DNA from: Streptomyces halobius
GTDB lineage: Bacteria > Actinomycetota > Actinomycetes > Streptomycetales > Streptomycetaceae
Assembly: GCF_023277745.1 (NCBI RefSeq)
Contig: NZ_CP086322.1
Location: 3,596,001 to 3,660,000 of the forward strand
Direction of reading: 5' to 3'
Length of the DNA: 64,000 bases
Shown: one piece after another, positions 57,182-64,000 of the stretch
Numbering within the stretch: the first letter of the stretch is position 1
Layout of the letters: each line of letters opens with the position of its first letter
Position numbers and translations under genes: made by a program
Notes under the pieces: model-generated
Told to the model about the DNA's origin: nothing
Seen by the model: only the letters and a program-made list of their open reading frames with translations
Database searches by the model: none

Positions 57182-58042
57182 ATGCTGCGGCTGGGGAATC
57201 GCGAGTTCGGTGCGCACGAGCCGGTCATCATGGCGATCGTCAACAGGACCCCGGACTCCTTCTACGACCAGGGCGCCACGTTCCGCGACGAGCCCGCGCT
57301 CGCCCGCGTCGAGCAGGCGGTGGCCGAGGGCGCCGCGATCATCGACATCGGCGGGGTCAAGGCCGGTCCCGGCGAGGAGGTCAGCGCCGAGGAGGAGGCG
57401 CGCCGCACGGTCGGGTTCGTGACCGAGGTGCGCCGGCGCCACCCCGATGTGGTGATCAGCGTCGACACCTGGCGGCACGATGTCGGCGCGGCGGTCTGCG
57501 AGGCCGGCGCGGATCTGCTCAACGACGCCTGGGGCGGCGTCGATCCGCGGCTGGCCGAGGTGGCCGCCCGGTACGGTGCGGGCCTGGTGTGCACCCACGC
57601 GGGCGGCGCCGAGCCGCGTACCCGCCCGCACCGGGTGACGTACGAGGACGTGATGGCCGACATTCTGCGGGTGACGCTCGGACTGGCGGAGCGGGCCCTG
57701 GAGTTGGGCGTCCGGCGCGACGGGATCCTGATCGACCCGGGGCATGACTTCGCGAAGAACACCCGGCACAGCCTGGAGGCGACCCGGCGGCTCGGCGAGA
57801 TGACGGCGACCGGGTGGCCGGTGCTGGTGTCGCTGTCCAACAAGGACTTCGTCGGCGAGACCCTCGGCAAGCCGGTCAAGGAGCGGGTGCTGGGCACCCT
57901 CGCGACCACCGCCGTATCGGCCTGGCTGGGCGCGCGGGTCTACCGGGTGCACGAGGTCGCCGAAACCCGGCAGGTGCTCGACATGGTGGCCTCGATCGCG
58001 GGCCACCGGCCCCCTGCGGTCGCCCGCCGGGGGCTGGCCTGA
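57182..58042 (+). CDS. folP2: dihydropteroate synthase-like protein, FolP2 type
   Basis: 286 aa from the ATG at 57182 (GGAG seven bases upstream). DHPS TIM barrel: 'VNRTPDSFYDQGATF', 'IDIGGVKAGPGEEV', 'SVDTWRHDVG', 'NDAWGG', 'IDPGHDFAKN' and 'RVHEV'. Several substrate-site residues differ from true DHPS: 'GGVKAGPG' for GGESTRPG, 'CTHAGG' for the MH motif, 'SNKDF' for SRK-F. The mycobacterial FolP2 (Rv1207), which has the same position, does not complement folate synthesis. A role outside folate synthesis is likely. Confidence 0.88.
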   Translation: MLRLGNREFGAHEPVIMAIVNRTPDSFYDQGATFRDEPALARVEQAVAEGAAIIDIGGVKAGPGEEVSAEEEARRTVGFVTEVRRRHPDVVISVDTWRHDVGAAVCEAGADLLNDAWGGVDPRLAEVAARYGAGLVCTHAGGAEPRTRPHRVTYEDVMADILRVTLGLAERALELGVRRDGILIDPGHDFAKNTRHSLEATRRLGEMTATGWPVLVSLSNKDFVGETLGKPVKERVLGTLATTAVSAWLGARVYRVHEVAETRQVLDMVASIAGHRPPAVARRGLA

Positions 58043-58064
58043 GGCCCGGGACCGCTCTACGGCT

Positions 58065-58814
58065 CTACAGCCCGGTCTCCTTGCTCACCAGCGCGATGGC
58101 CTCGTCCACGTCATCGCTGAGGTGGAAGAGTTCCAGGTCGTGCGCCGACGCCTTGCCCTCGGCGATGAGGGTGTGCCGCAGCCAGTCGACCAGTCCGCTC
58201 CAGTAGGACGTGCCGAACAGCACGATCGGGAAGCGGGTGACCTTACGGGTCTGGACGAGGGTGAGCGCCTCGAAGAGCTCGTCCAGGGTGCCGAGCCCGC
58301 CGGGCAGCACCACGAATCCCCGGGCGTACTTCACGAAGCAGGTCTTCCGGACGAAGAAGTAGCGGAAGTCGACGCCGAGGTTCACATACTCGTTGATGCC
58401 CTGCTCGAAGGGCAGCTCGATACCGAGCCCGACGGACACCCCGCCCGCCTCGCTGGCGCCCTTGTTGGCGGCCTCCATGGCGCCGGGACCACCGCCGGTG
58501 ATCACCGCGAACCCGGCCTCGACCAGCGTCCGTCCGAGCCGCACCCCGACCTCGTACTCCGCGGAACCGCGCCGCGTACGGGCCGAGCCGAAGACGCTGA
58601 CGGCCGGACCCAGCTCGGCGAGCGCCCCGAAGCCCTCGACGAACTCCGCCTGGATGCGCATCACGCGCCAGGGGTCGGTGTGCACCCACTCTGAGGGCCC
58701 TTCGGTGTCCAGCAGCCGCTGGTCCGTCGTGCCGGGCTGCACCTGGCCGTCACGGCGCAGTACGGGACCCAGCCGCTGCTCCTCCAGGGCCCGCTCACCC
58801 TCGGGACTGACCAT
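58065..58814 (-). CDS. LOG-family nucleotide 5'-monophosphate phosphoribohydrolase
   Basis: 249 aa from the ATG at 58814 (GGGAG six bases upstream). LOG motifs: 'GGGPGAMEAANKGA' and PGGLGTLDEL. Cleaves cytokinin or purine nucleotide monophosphates to base and ribose 5-phosphate. The homologue Rv1205 makes cytokinins and is controlled by the proteasome. It ends 22 bases from folP2 and converges on it. Confidence 0.9.
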   Translation of the reverse strand: MVSPEGERALEEQRLGPVLRRDGQVQPGTTDQRLLDTEGPSEWVHTDPWRVMRIQAEFVEGFGALAELGPAVSVFGSARTRRGSAEYEVGVRLGRTLVEAGFAVITGGGPGAMEAANKGASEAGGVSVGLGIELPFEQGINEYVNLGVDFRYFFVRKTCFVKYARGFVVLPGGLGTLDELFEALTLVQTRKVTRFPIVLFGTSYWSGLVDWLRHTLIAEGKASAHDLELFHLSDDVDEAIALVSKETGL

Positions 58815-58962
58815 GACGTGCTCCCTTCGCCGACGATCGTGTGCCCGTTCAGCGTAGGTCCACGGACGTGAAGCGCAGGAGAACTCGGCCCGTCGACGAC
58901 CGGTCGGCGGACGGTTCCCGGGGCCGGGGCCGGGACCCATGCCCTTGCGGCCACAGGGCCCC

Positions 58963-60054
58963 TCAGGCCGTCAGCCAGGCGCGCAGCCGCTCCTCGCAGT
59001 GCAGGATCCGCTCGACCTCGACCCGCTCGTCCTTCCTGTGCGCGAGCAGGGAGTAGCCGGGACCGTAGTTGACGGCCGGGACGCCGAGGGCGCTGAAGCG
59101 GGAGACGTCGGTCCAGCCGAACTTGGGCATCGCGGTGCCGCCGACCGCCTCCATGAACGCCTTGGCCGCCGGGTGGGACAGACCGGGCAGCGCACCCGGG
59201 GTGTGGTCGTCGACGATGAACTCGTCAATGGGGCAGTCGGCGAAGACCTCGCGGACGTGGGCCACCGCCTCTTCGGGGCTGCGGTCGGGCGCGTAGCGGA
59301 AGTTGACGGTGACCGTGCAGGCGTCCGGGATCACGTTGGTGGCGACGCCGCCCTCGATGCCGACGGCGTTGAGCCCCTCGCGGTATTCGAGGCCGTCGAT
59401 CACCGGGCGGCGCGGCTCGTACGCGGCGAGCCTGGCCAGGATCGGAGCGGCGGCGTGGATCGCGTTGGCGCCCATCCAGCTGCGCGCGGAGTGGGCGCGC
59501 TCACCATGGGTGCGCAGCAGGACCCGCAGAGTGCCCTGGCAGCCGCCCTCCACCTGGCCGTCGGAGGGCTCCAGGAGGACGGCGAAGTCGCCGGTGAGCC
59601 AGTCGGTGTGGGCGTCCGCGACCTTTCCGAGGCCGTTCAGATGTCCGGCGACCTCCTCCTGGTCGTAGAAGACGAAGGTCAGGTCGCGGTTGGGCGCGGG
59701 GACCGTGGCGGCCATGCGCAGCTGGACGGCCACCCCGGACTTCATGTCGCAGGTGCCGCAGCCCCACAGGACGCCGTCCTCGTCGAGCCGGGACGGGACA
59801 TTGTCCGCGATCGGGACGGTGTCGAGGTGTCCGGCGAGCACCACCCGCTCGGCGCGGCCCAGGTTCGTACGGGCCACGACGTTGTTGCCGTGCCGGTCGA
59901 CGGTCAGATGCGGCAGCGCGCGCAGGGCGTGCTCAACGGCGTCGGCCAGGTCCTTTTCCCCGCCGCTGACGGAGGGGATGTCGACGAGCCGCGCGGTGAG
60001 TTCGGCGGCGTCCAGCGACAGGTCCAGGACGGGGTGGTGTGTGGAGCGCTCCAT
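58963..60054 (-). CDS. dapE: succinyl-diaminopimelate desuccinylase
   Basis: 363 aa from the ATG at 60054; TAGGGT seven bases upstream suggests a leaderless mRNA. M20 metals: 'GHLDTVP' and 'EEVAGHLNG', with 'WGCGTCDMKSG' and a dimerisation lid around 'RTHGERAHSARSW'. Short actinobacterial DapE. Second-last step to diaminopimelate for lysine and cell wall. The dapC gene lies 2 kb away. Its promoter overlaps that of the divergent transglycosylase-like gene. Confidence 0.92.
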   Translation of the reverse strand: MERSTHHPVLDLSLDAAELTARLVDIPSVSGGEKDLADAVEHALRALPHLTVDRHGNNVVARTNLGRAERVVLAGHLDTVPIADNVPSRLDEDGVLWGCGTCDMKSGVAVQLRMAATVPAPNRDLTFVFYDQEEVAGHLNGLGKVADAHTDWLTGDFAVLLEPSDGQVEGGCQGTLRVLLRTHGERAHSARSWMGANAIHAAAPILARLAAYEPRRPVIDGLEYREGLNAVGIEGGVATNVIPDACTVTVNFRYAPDRSPEEAVAHVREVFADCPIDEFIVDDHTPGALPGLSHPAAKAFMEAVGGTAMPKFGWTDVSRFSALGVPAVNYGPGYSLLAHRKDERVEVERILHCEERLRAWLTA

Positions 60055-60094
60055 GGTGCCGACCCTATCGGCAGCACTCCAGTACGGTGGGCCC

Positions 60095-61036
60095 GTGTCC
60101 GCGCAGCCCACCACCCCAGTCCGCCGCAAGCGCCTCTGGCGCATCAGCGCGGCATTCGCCGTGCTCCTCGGACTGGCCGTCTATCTGGTCGTGCAGTACG
60201 TCACCGGTGGCCCGGGGGCGCCGCACTGCACCGTGCGCGCCGAGGGCGACGGCGAGGCGTACGAGCTCACCCCGGAGCAGGCCGCGAACGCCGCGACGAT
60301 CTCGGCCGTGGCGTCCTCGCGCGGCCTGCCGGAGCGGGCGGTGACGATCGCGCTCGCGACCGCGATGCAGGAATCCGGGCTGCGCAACATCGACTTCGGC
60401 GACCGGGATTCGGTCGGCCTCTTCCAGCAGCGGCCGTCCCAGGACTGGGGCACCGTGAAGCAGATCATGGACCCGGTGTATTCGGCCGGGGAGTTCTACC
60501 GGCATCTGGTGAAGGTGCCCGGCTATTCCCGGCTGCCGCTGACCGCCGCCGCGCAGAAGGTCCAGCGCAGTGGCTATCCGCAGGCGTACGCGAAGCACGA
60601 GGCGAACGCCGCGCGGCTGACCGGGGCACTCACCGGCCGCGACCCGGCCGCGCTGACCTGCACGCAGAGCCGCCCGGTGGACGACCGGTCGGGCGGCGGC
60701 GCGAAGGTACGGGAGCGGCTGGTCCGGGAGTTCGGGCCGGAGGTGCTGCCGCGGACGGACGGCGTCGGCGGGCGGCACGCGGGCGGCAGGCGGACCGTGA
60801 CGGTGCCGGTCCGGCCGACCGGACCGGGGGCCGGCGGGAGCGCCACCCAGCGCGGGTGGGAGCTGGCGACCTGGGCGGTGGCGCACTCCGCCGAGCTGCG
60901 TATCGAACAGATCTCCTATGCCGGCCGGACGTGGGCGGCGGCCGATTCGGGGAAGGGCTGGCAGAAGCGGCCGGCCGACTCCGGCGCCGCTTCGGCGCGC
61001 TCCGCGGGCGACGTTCGTATCATCACCGCGCCATAA
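60095..61036 (+). CDS. membrane-anchored lytic-transglycosylase-like protein
   Basis: 313 aa from GTG 60095 (TACGGT six bases upstream; probably leaderless). A membrane helix (about 16-34), then an extracellular domain with 'ATAMQESGLRNI' and 'DSVGLFQQRPSQDWGT', the Glu and GLFQ pattern of lysozyme/SLT-type muramidases. The C-terminal 100 residues are Gly/Arg-rich and of unknown fold. Often called heavy metal transporter in related genomes, which the sequence does not support. Probably acts on peptidoglycan. Confidence 0.75.
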   Translation: MSAQPTTPVRRKRLWRISAAFAVLLGLAVYLVVQYVTGGPGAPHCTVRAEGDGEAYELTPEQAANAATISAVASSRGLPERAVTIALATAMQESGLRNIDFGDRDSVGLFQQRPSQDWGTVKQIMDPVYSAGEFYRHLVKVPGYSRLPLTAAAQKVQRSGYPQAYAKHEANAARLTGALTGRDPAALTCTQSRPVDDRSGGGAKVRERLVREFGPEVLPRTDGVGGRHAGGRRTVTVPVRPTGPGAGGSATQRGWELATWAVAHSAELRIEQISYAGRTWAAADSGKGWQKRPADSGAASARSAGDVRIITAP

Positions 61037-61336
61037 CCGCCGGGCCTTTGATAGGGCAGCGGCAGTAATTCCCTCCACCAGCAGGGAACTTCGCGCTACG
61101 AACACGCATGAATTCCCAATTCCCTTATCGCTTAAGGGTCATGGCATTTCGTCGCACCGTCACACCATGCCCGCGTTGCCCGCCATTATCCATGGCCGAT
61201 TATGCGACGGGTTACCAATTCTTTACCTTAGTTCACCGCAACTTTCGGGGAGCTGACGCGCTTAGTCAGAGCGTCCGCCCGGCGGACATGGCACATCTGT
61301 CAGAAGTTACGAGCCCTTCTCCGTAAAAGGAGCACC
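61037..61336 (+). promoter_or_regulatory. AT-richer upstream region of the secreted Lys-rich protein gene
   Basis: 300 bases, clearly lower in GC than the flanks in 61060-61240. It contains AATTCCCAATTCCC, the hairpin CCCTTATCGCTTAAGGG (61124-61140), CCCTCCACCAGCAGGG, and TTTACCTTAG near 61223. No complete consensus promoter or riboswitch is recognised. No gene. Confidence 0.45.
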
Positions 61337-61891
61337 ATGTCCCACCCCGTTACGCGTCGGATCGCCCGAGCTGCCCTCCTGATCGCAGCAGGCGCGGCTC
61401 CCGTGGTCGGTGCGGCCGGTTCCGCGAACGCTTTGAGCGTGCCGCCGAAGGCACCCGTCGGCGGCCTGGACGCCGATGGCACCAACCAGAAGGTCGACGA
61501 CGTCGCCGAGACCGGTGTCGGCATGGCGAACACGCTCGGCCACCAGACCGCCAGTGAGCTCGCCCCGGCGACCGTCAACACCGTCGTCCCGACGGTCGTG
61601 GCGGCCCAGCCGCTCGTGTACGGACGCGACGGCACCACGGGGATCCTTGTCCGGGAAGACGTCAAGGGCGGCCACAAGAGCGGCAAGAGCGGCCACAAGG
61701 GCAGCACCAAGAGCACCGCCAAGGCTGCCACCAGGACCGCCATGAAGACCGCCCACGACGCGGCCCGCAAGGCCGGGAAGACGGCCAGGCACGCGCCCGC
61801 GATGGCCAAGAACGCCGCGCAGAGCCAAATGCCCGGTCACGGCCTGATCGGCGGTCTTCCGCTGACCCCTCCGGGCATGTTCGGCAACTGA
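61337..61891 (+). CDS. secreted Lys/His/Ala-rich protein (184 aa)
   Basis: ATG with AAAAGGAG at four bases. A signal peptide (1-32, ending 'AGSANA' at residue 32) for export. The mature part begins 'LSVPPKAPVGG', contains 'TTGILVREDV', then a strongly basic stretch 'KGGHKSGKSGHKGSTKSTAK' (about 109-128) and Ala/Lys repeats, ending 'PPGMFGN'. The N-terminal half resembles short secreted proteins of streptomycetes of unknown role. The basic tail could bind the wall or nucleic acid. Ends before a hairpin. Confidence 0.75.
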   Translation: MSHPVTRRIARAALLIAAGAAPVVGAAGSANALSVPPKAPVGGLDADGTNQKVDDVAETGVGMANTLGHQTASELAPATVNTVVPTVVAAQPLVYGRDGTTGILVREDVKGGHKSGKSGHKGSTKSTAKAATRTAMKTAHDAARKAGKTARHAPAMAKNAAQSQMPGHGLIGGLPLTPPGMFGN

Positions 61892-61908
61892 TCTTTCACT
61901 TGCCGTAC

Positions 61909-61950
61909 CGCGCAGGGCCCGGGGATTCCTCTCTCCCCGGGCCCTGCGCG
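61909..61950. terminator. hairpin between convergent genes
   Basis: A perfect 17-bp stem CGCGCAGGGCCCGGGGA / TCCCCGGGCCCTGCGCG with an eight-base loop. Confidence 0.85.
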
Positions 61951-62082
61951 ATCAGTGCAATGACCGGCAATCGACAGGCAATTGACCGGCAGCGGAATTG
62001 CCGCCGACGGAACTGCCGACGGGACTGGGGCCGGTGGAACCGGTGCCAGTGGAACGACGGCCGGCGGCATACCCTCAGCCGG

Positions 62083-63180
62083 TCATTCCGCCAGGCGGTG
62101 CACCGCGGCGTCCACCCGCTCGTCGGTGGCGGTGAAGGCGATCCGTACGAACCGCTCGCCCGCGGCGCCGTAGAACTCGCCCGGGGCGACCAGGATGCCC
62201 TGTTCGGCGAGATCACCGACGGTGTCCCAGCAGGGTTCGTCGCGGGTCGCCCAGAGGTAGAGCGACGCCTCACTGTGCTCGATACGGAAACCGGCGGCCT
62301 CGAAGGCGGTGCGCAGAGCGGTGCGGCGACGGGCGTAGCGCGCGCGCTGCTCGGCCACGTGGGCGGAGTCGCCCAGCGCGGCGACTGTGGCGGCCTGGAC
62401 CGGTGCCGCGACCATCATTCCGCCGTGCTTGCGGAGCTGCAGCAGCTCGCCGAGGACGGCGGCGTCGCCGGCCAGGAACGCGGCGCGGTAGCCGGCCAGG
62501 TTGGAGCGCTTGGAGAGCGAGTGGACGGCGACGATGCCGTCCGGGGAGCCGCCGCAGACGTCCGGGTGCAGCACCGAGACCGGGTCGGCCTCCCAGCCCA
62601 GTTCGAGGTAGCACTCGTCGCTGAAGACCAGCACACCGTGCTCGCGGGCCCAGGCGACGGTGCGGCGCAGGGCGTCGGCGCTCAGCACCCGGCCGGTGGG
62701 GTTGGACGGCGAGTTCAGCCACAACAGCTTCAGCCCGGTGGGGTCGAGCTCGGTCGGCTCGTCGTAGACGACCGGCTCGGCGCCGGCCAGCCGGGCGCCG
62801 ACCTCGTACGTCGGGTAGGCCAGCCGCGGGTAGGCCACCTTGTCGCCGGGACCGAGGCCCAGCTGGGTGGGCAGCCAGGCCACCAGCTCCTTGGAGCCGA
62901 CGATCGGCAGCACATGGGTGTGCTCCAGGCCGCGGGCGCCCAGACGGTCGGCGGCCCAGCCGGTGAGCGCGTCGCGCAGCGCGGCGGTGCCCCACACCGT
63001 CGGATAGCCGGGGCTGTCGGCCGCGTCGGTCAGCGCCCGCTGGATCACGGCGGGCACCGGGTCGACCGGGGTGCCGACGGACAGGTCGACGATGCCGTCG
63101 GGATGTGCCGCGGCGGTGGTCTTGTACGGCTCCAGCCGGTCCCAGGGGAACACAGGAAGACGGGATGAGACCGGGCCCAT
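62083..63180 (-). CDS. dapC: succinyldiaminopimelate transaminase
   Basis: 365 aa from the ATG at 63180. Aminotransferase class I/II with 'LNSPSNPTG', 'FSDECYLELGW' and the PLP lysine in SLSKRSN (about 235). The start 'GPVSSRLPVFPWD' is typical of the actinobacterial DapC (Rv1178), next to a ferredoxin gene as in M. tuberculosis. Converts N-succinyl-2-amino-6-oxopimelate and glutamate to N-succinyl-diaminopimelate, followed by DapE. Confidence 0.92.
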   Translation of the reverse strand: MGPVSSRLPVFPWDRLEPYKTTAAAHPDGIVDLSVGTPVDPVPAVIQRALTDAADSPGYPTVWGTAALRDALTGWAADRLGARGLEHTHVLPIVGSKELVAWLPTQLGLGPGDKVAYPRLAYPTYEVGARLAGAEPVVYDEPTELDPTGLKLLWLNSPSNPTGRVLSADALRRTVAWAREHGVLVFSDECYLELGWEADPVSVLHPDVCGGSPDGIVAVHSLSKRSNLAGYRAAFLAGDAAVLGELLQLRKHGGMMVAAPVQAATVAALGDSAHVAEQRARYARRRTALRTAFEAAGFRIEHSEASLYLWATRDEPCWDTVGDLAEQGILVAPGEFYGAAGERFVRIAFTATDERVDAAVHRLAE

Positions 63181-63365
63181 GGTGCTCTCTTTCTCGGACG
63201 GGTGACGTCTCCCGTACAGGGCGATGCGGGGAGGCCGGCGCGGCGAGGTCGGCGCGGACACCCCGGCCCCGTACAGCGGGCGGCCGTACGGGGCCGGGTA
63301 GCGCCGCGCGACCGGCGATCACATGGACAAGAGGGAGCGACGGGCTCCCTCTCCGTCCAGGATCG

Positions 63366-63686
63366 TTACTGGTTCTGTGGCGGCAGCTCGGCGATGAAGG
63401 GGTGGTCGCGCTCGATCAGACCGAGCTTGCTGGCACCACCGGGCGAACCGAGCTCGTCGAAGAACTCGACATTCGCCTTGTAGTAGTCCTTCCACTCTTC
63501 GGGAGTGTCATCCTCGTAGAAGATCGCCTCGACGGGGCAGACCGGCTCACAAGCACCACAGTCGACACATTCGTCCGGGTGGATGTACAAGGACCGGGAG
63601 CCCTCGTAGATGCAATCGACGGGGCACTCCTCGATGCATGCCTTGTCCTTGACGTCGACACAAGGCTGCGCGATGACGTAGGTCAC
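63366..63686 (-). CDS. fdxC: 7Fe ferredoxin
   Basis: 106 aa from GTG 63686 (AGGAGG nine bases upstream). Cysteines C9, C17 and C50 for the [3Fe-4S] cluster and C21, C40, C43, C46 for the [4Fe-4S] cluster; C25 is extra. The long C-terminal tail ('ERDHPFIAELPPQ') fits the actinobacterial ferredoxin FdxC/FdxA. Carries electrons in the cytosol. It precedes dapC (186 bases), as Rv1177-Rv1178. Confidence 0.95.
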   Translation of the reverse strand: MTYVIAQPCVDVKDKACIEECPVDCIYEGSRSLYIHPDECVDCGACEPVCPVEAIFYEDDTPEEWKDYYKANVEFFDELGSPGGASKLGLIERDHPFIAELPPQNQ

Positions 63687-63826
63687 GCTGTCGTTCCTCC
63701 TCGGTAGGGCCGGCGGACCGATTGGCGGTACCGCCGCAGGGCGCGCGGGAGCGCGGCGTCGTCGATGCCCGCCACCTAGTATCTCCGTTCCCGGGCGCGA
63801 GACGAACATGAGGGGCGGATAGAGCG

Positions 63827-64000
63827 ATGGAATTCATGACCGGAGGTCGCGCGGAAGTCCGTATCACCCCTGCTGACGTGGGCAAAAGGGTATCGGTCCG
63901 GCGTCGGACGGGCGGTGGCCCGGGGGAGGCCGCGTTCACCGACGCGGTCGGCGTTCTCACATCGTGGAAGGAGGGCGTGCTGAGCATCACACGTCGTAAC
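63827..64000 (+). CDS. N-terminal part of a GNAT-type protein with beta-barrel start (runs off window)
   Basis: ATG at 63827, open to the end of the window (58 codons). Begins 'MEFMTGGRAEVRITPADVG', then 'RVSVRR', 'FTDAVGVLTSWKEGVLSI', which I recall as the SH3-like start of streptomycete GNAT acetyltransferases that lie upstream of fdxA/dapC. The acetyltransferase domain itself is outside the window, so the assignment rests on memory of related loci. Divergent from fdxC. Confidence 0.6.
   Translation, partial: MEFMTGGRAEVRITPADVGKRVSVRRRTGGGPGEAAFTDAVGVLTSWKEGVLSITRRN

Noticed and set aside
61037..61336. ydaO/c-di-AMP riboswitch upstream of the secreted protein gene
   Set aside because: The gene type would fit, but the conserved GGGTGAAT-like block and paired elements are not visible.
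1..64000. tRNA/rRNA genes, insertion sequences, phage genes, attachment sites
   Set aside because: None recognised on either strand by eye; no transposase or integrase motifs in any supported gene.

Overview
The window is from a Streptomyces chromosome, or a very close relative. It has very high GC with strong third-position bias, many GTG/TTG starts, several probably leaderless genes, WhiB-like and DivIVA-domain proteins, and an AdnAB-type helicase-nuclease. No rRNA, tRNA, transposase, integrase, prophage or CRISPR array was seen. Almost all genes are core or conserved. The accessory signal lies in small repeats, leader structures and one inserted polysaccharide locus. Comparisons with Mycobacterium tuberculosis below come from memory and were not computed.

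Left block (1-34.96 kb). The gene order resembles M. tuberculosis Rv3197-Rv3211: ABC1 kinase end, wblC/whiB7 with an elaborate leader, uvrD2, mycoredoxin, nudC, adnB, adnA, an alkyltransferase-like gene, moeZ, a DUF3152 protease-like protein, a FasR-type TetR regulator, DUF3107, a ferritin-like protein and a DEAD-box RNA helicase. An M20 peptidase, a giant UPF0104 membrane protein and a four-gene Pel-like polysaccharide locus (20.8-26.25 kb: spherulin-4-type hydrolase, epimerase, membrane protein, PelF-like glycosyltransferase) sit among them. A repeat-rich 0.7-kb spacer (26.25-26.96 kb) ends the insertion.

Middle (35.1-43.1 kb). This holds single conserved genes: alpha/beta hydrolase, NYN nuclease-like protein, a 50-aa protein, MarC, a PHP phosphoesterase, a zinc-ribbon protein, a suppressor-of-fused domain protein, CorA and a split-barrel-like protein.

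Right block (43.2-64 kb). The order resembles M. tuberculosis Rv1239c back to Rv1177: CorA, MgtE-N/CBS protein, DUF1003, Mrp, TatB, HtrA, anti-sigma RseA, SigE, O-methyltransferase, DUF3117, Tag, DivIVA-domain protein, FolP2, LOG, DapE, DapC and ferredoxin. SigE-RseA-HtrA-TatB form an envelope-stress and protein-export group. DapE and DapC both belong to diaminopimelate/lysine synthesis.

The most notable non-gene signals are: (i) a complete attenuation architecture ahead of wblC; (ii) a 44-bp element inserted in frame in both adnA and the neighbouring alkyltransferase-like gene; (iii) a 53-bp inverted repeat inside the htrA coding sequence; (iv) a dispersed intergenic repeat family, with one tail-to-tail pair; (v) a collagen-like tail on the alkyltransferase-like protein; and (vi) a 16-codon leader ORF coupled to the epimerase of the Pel-like locus.
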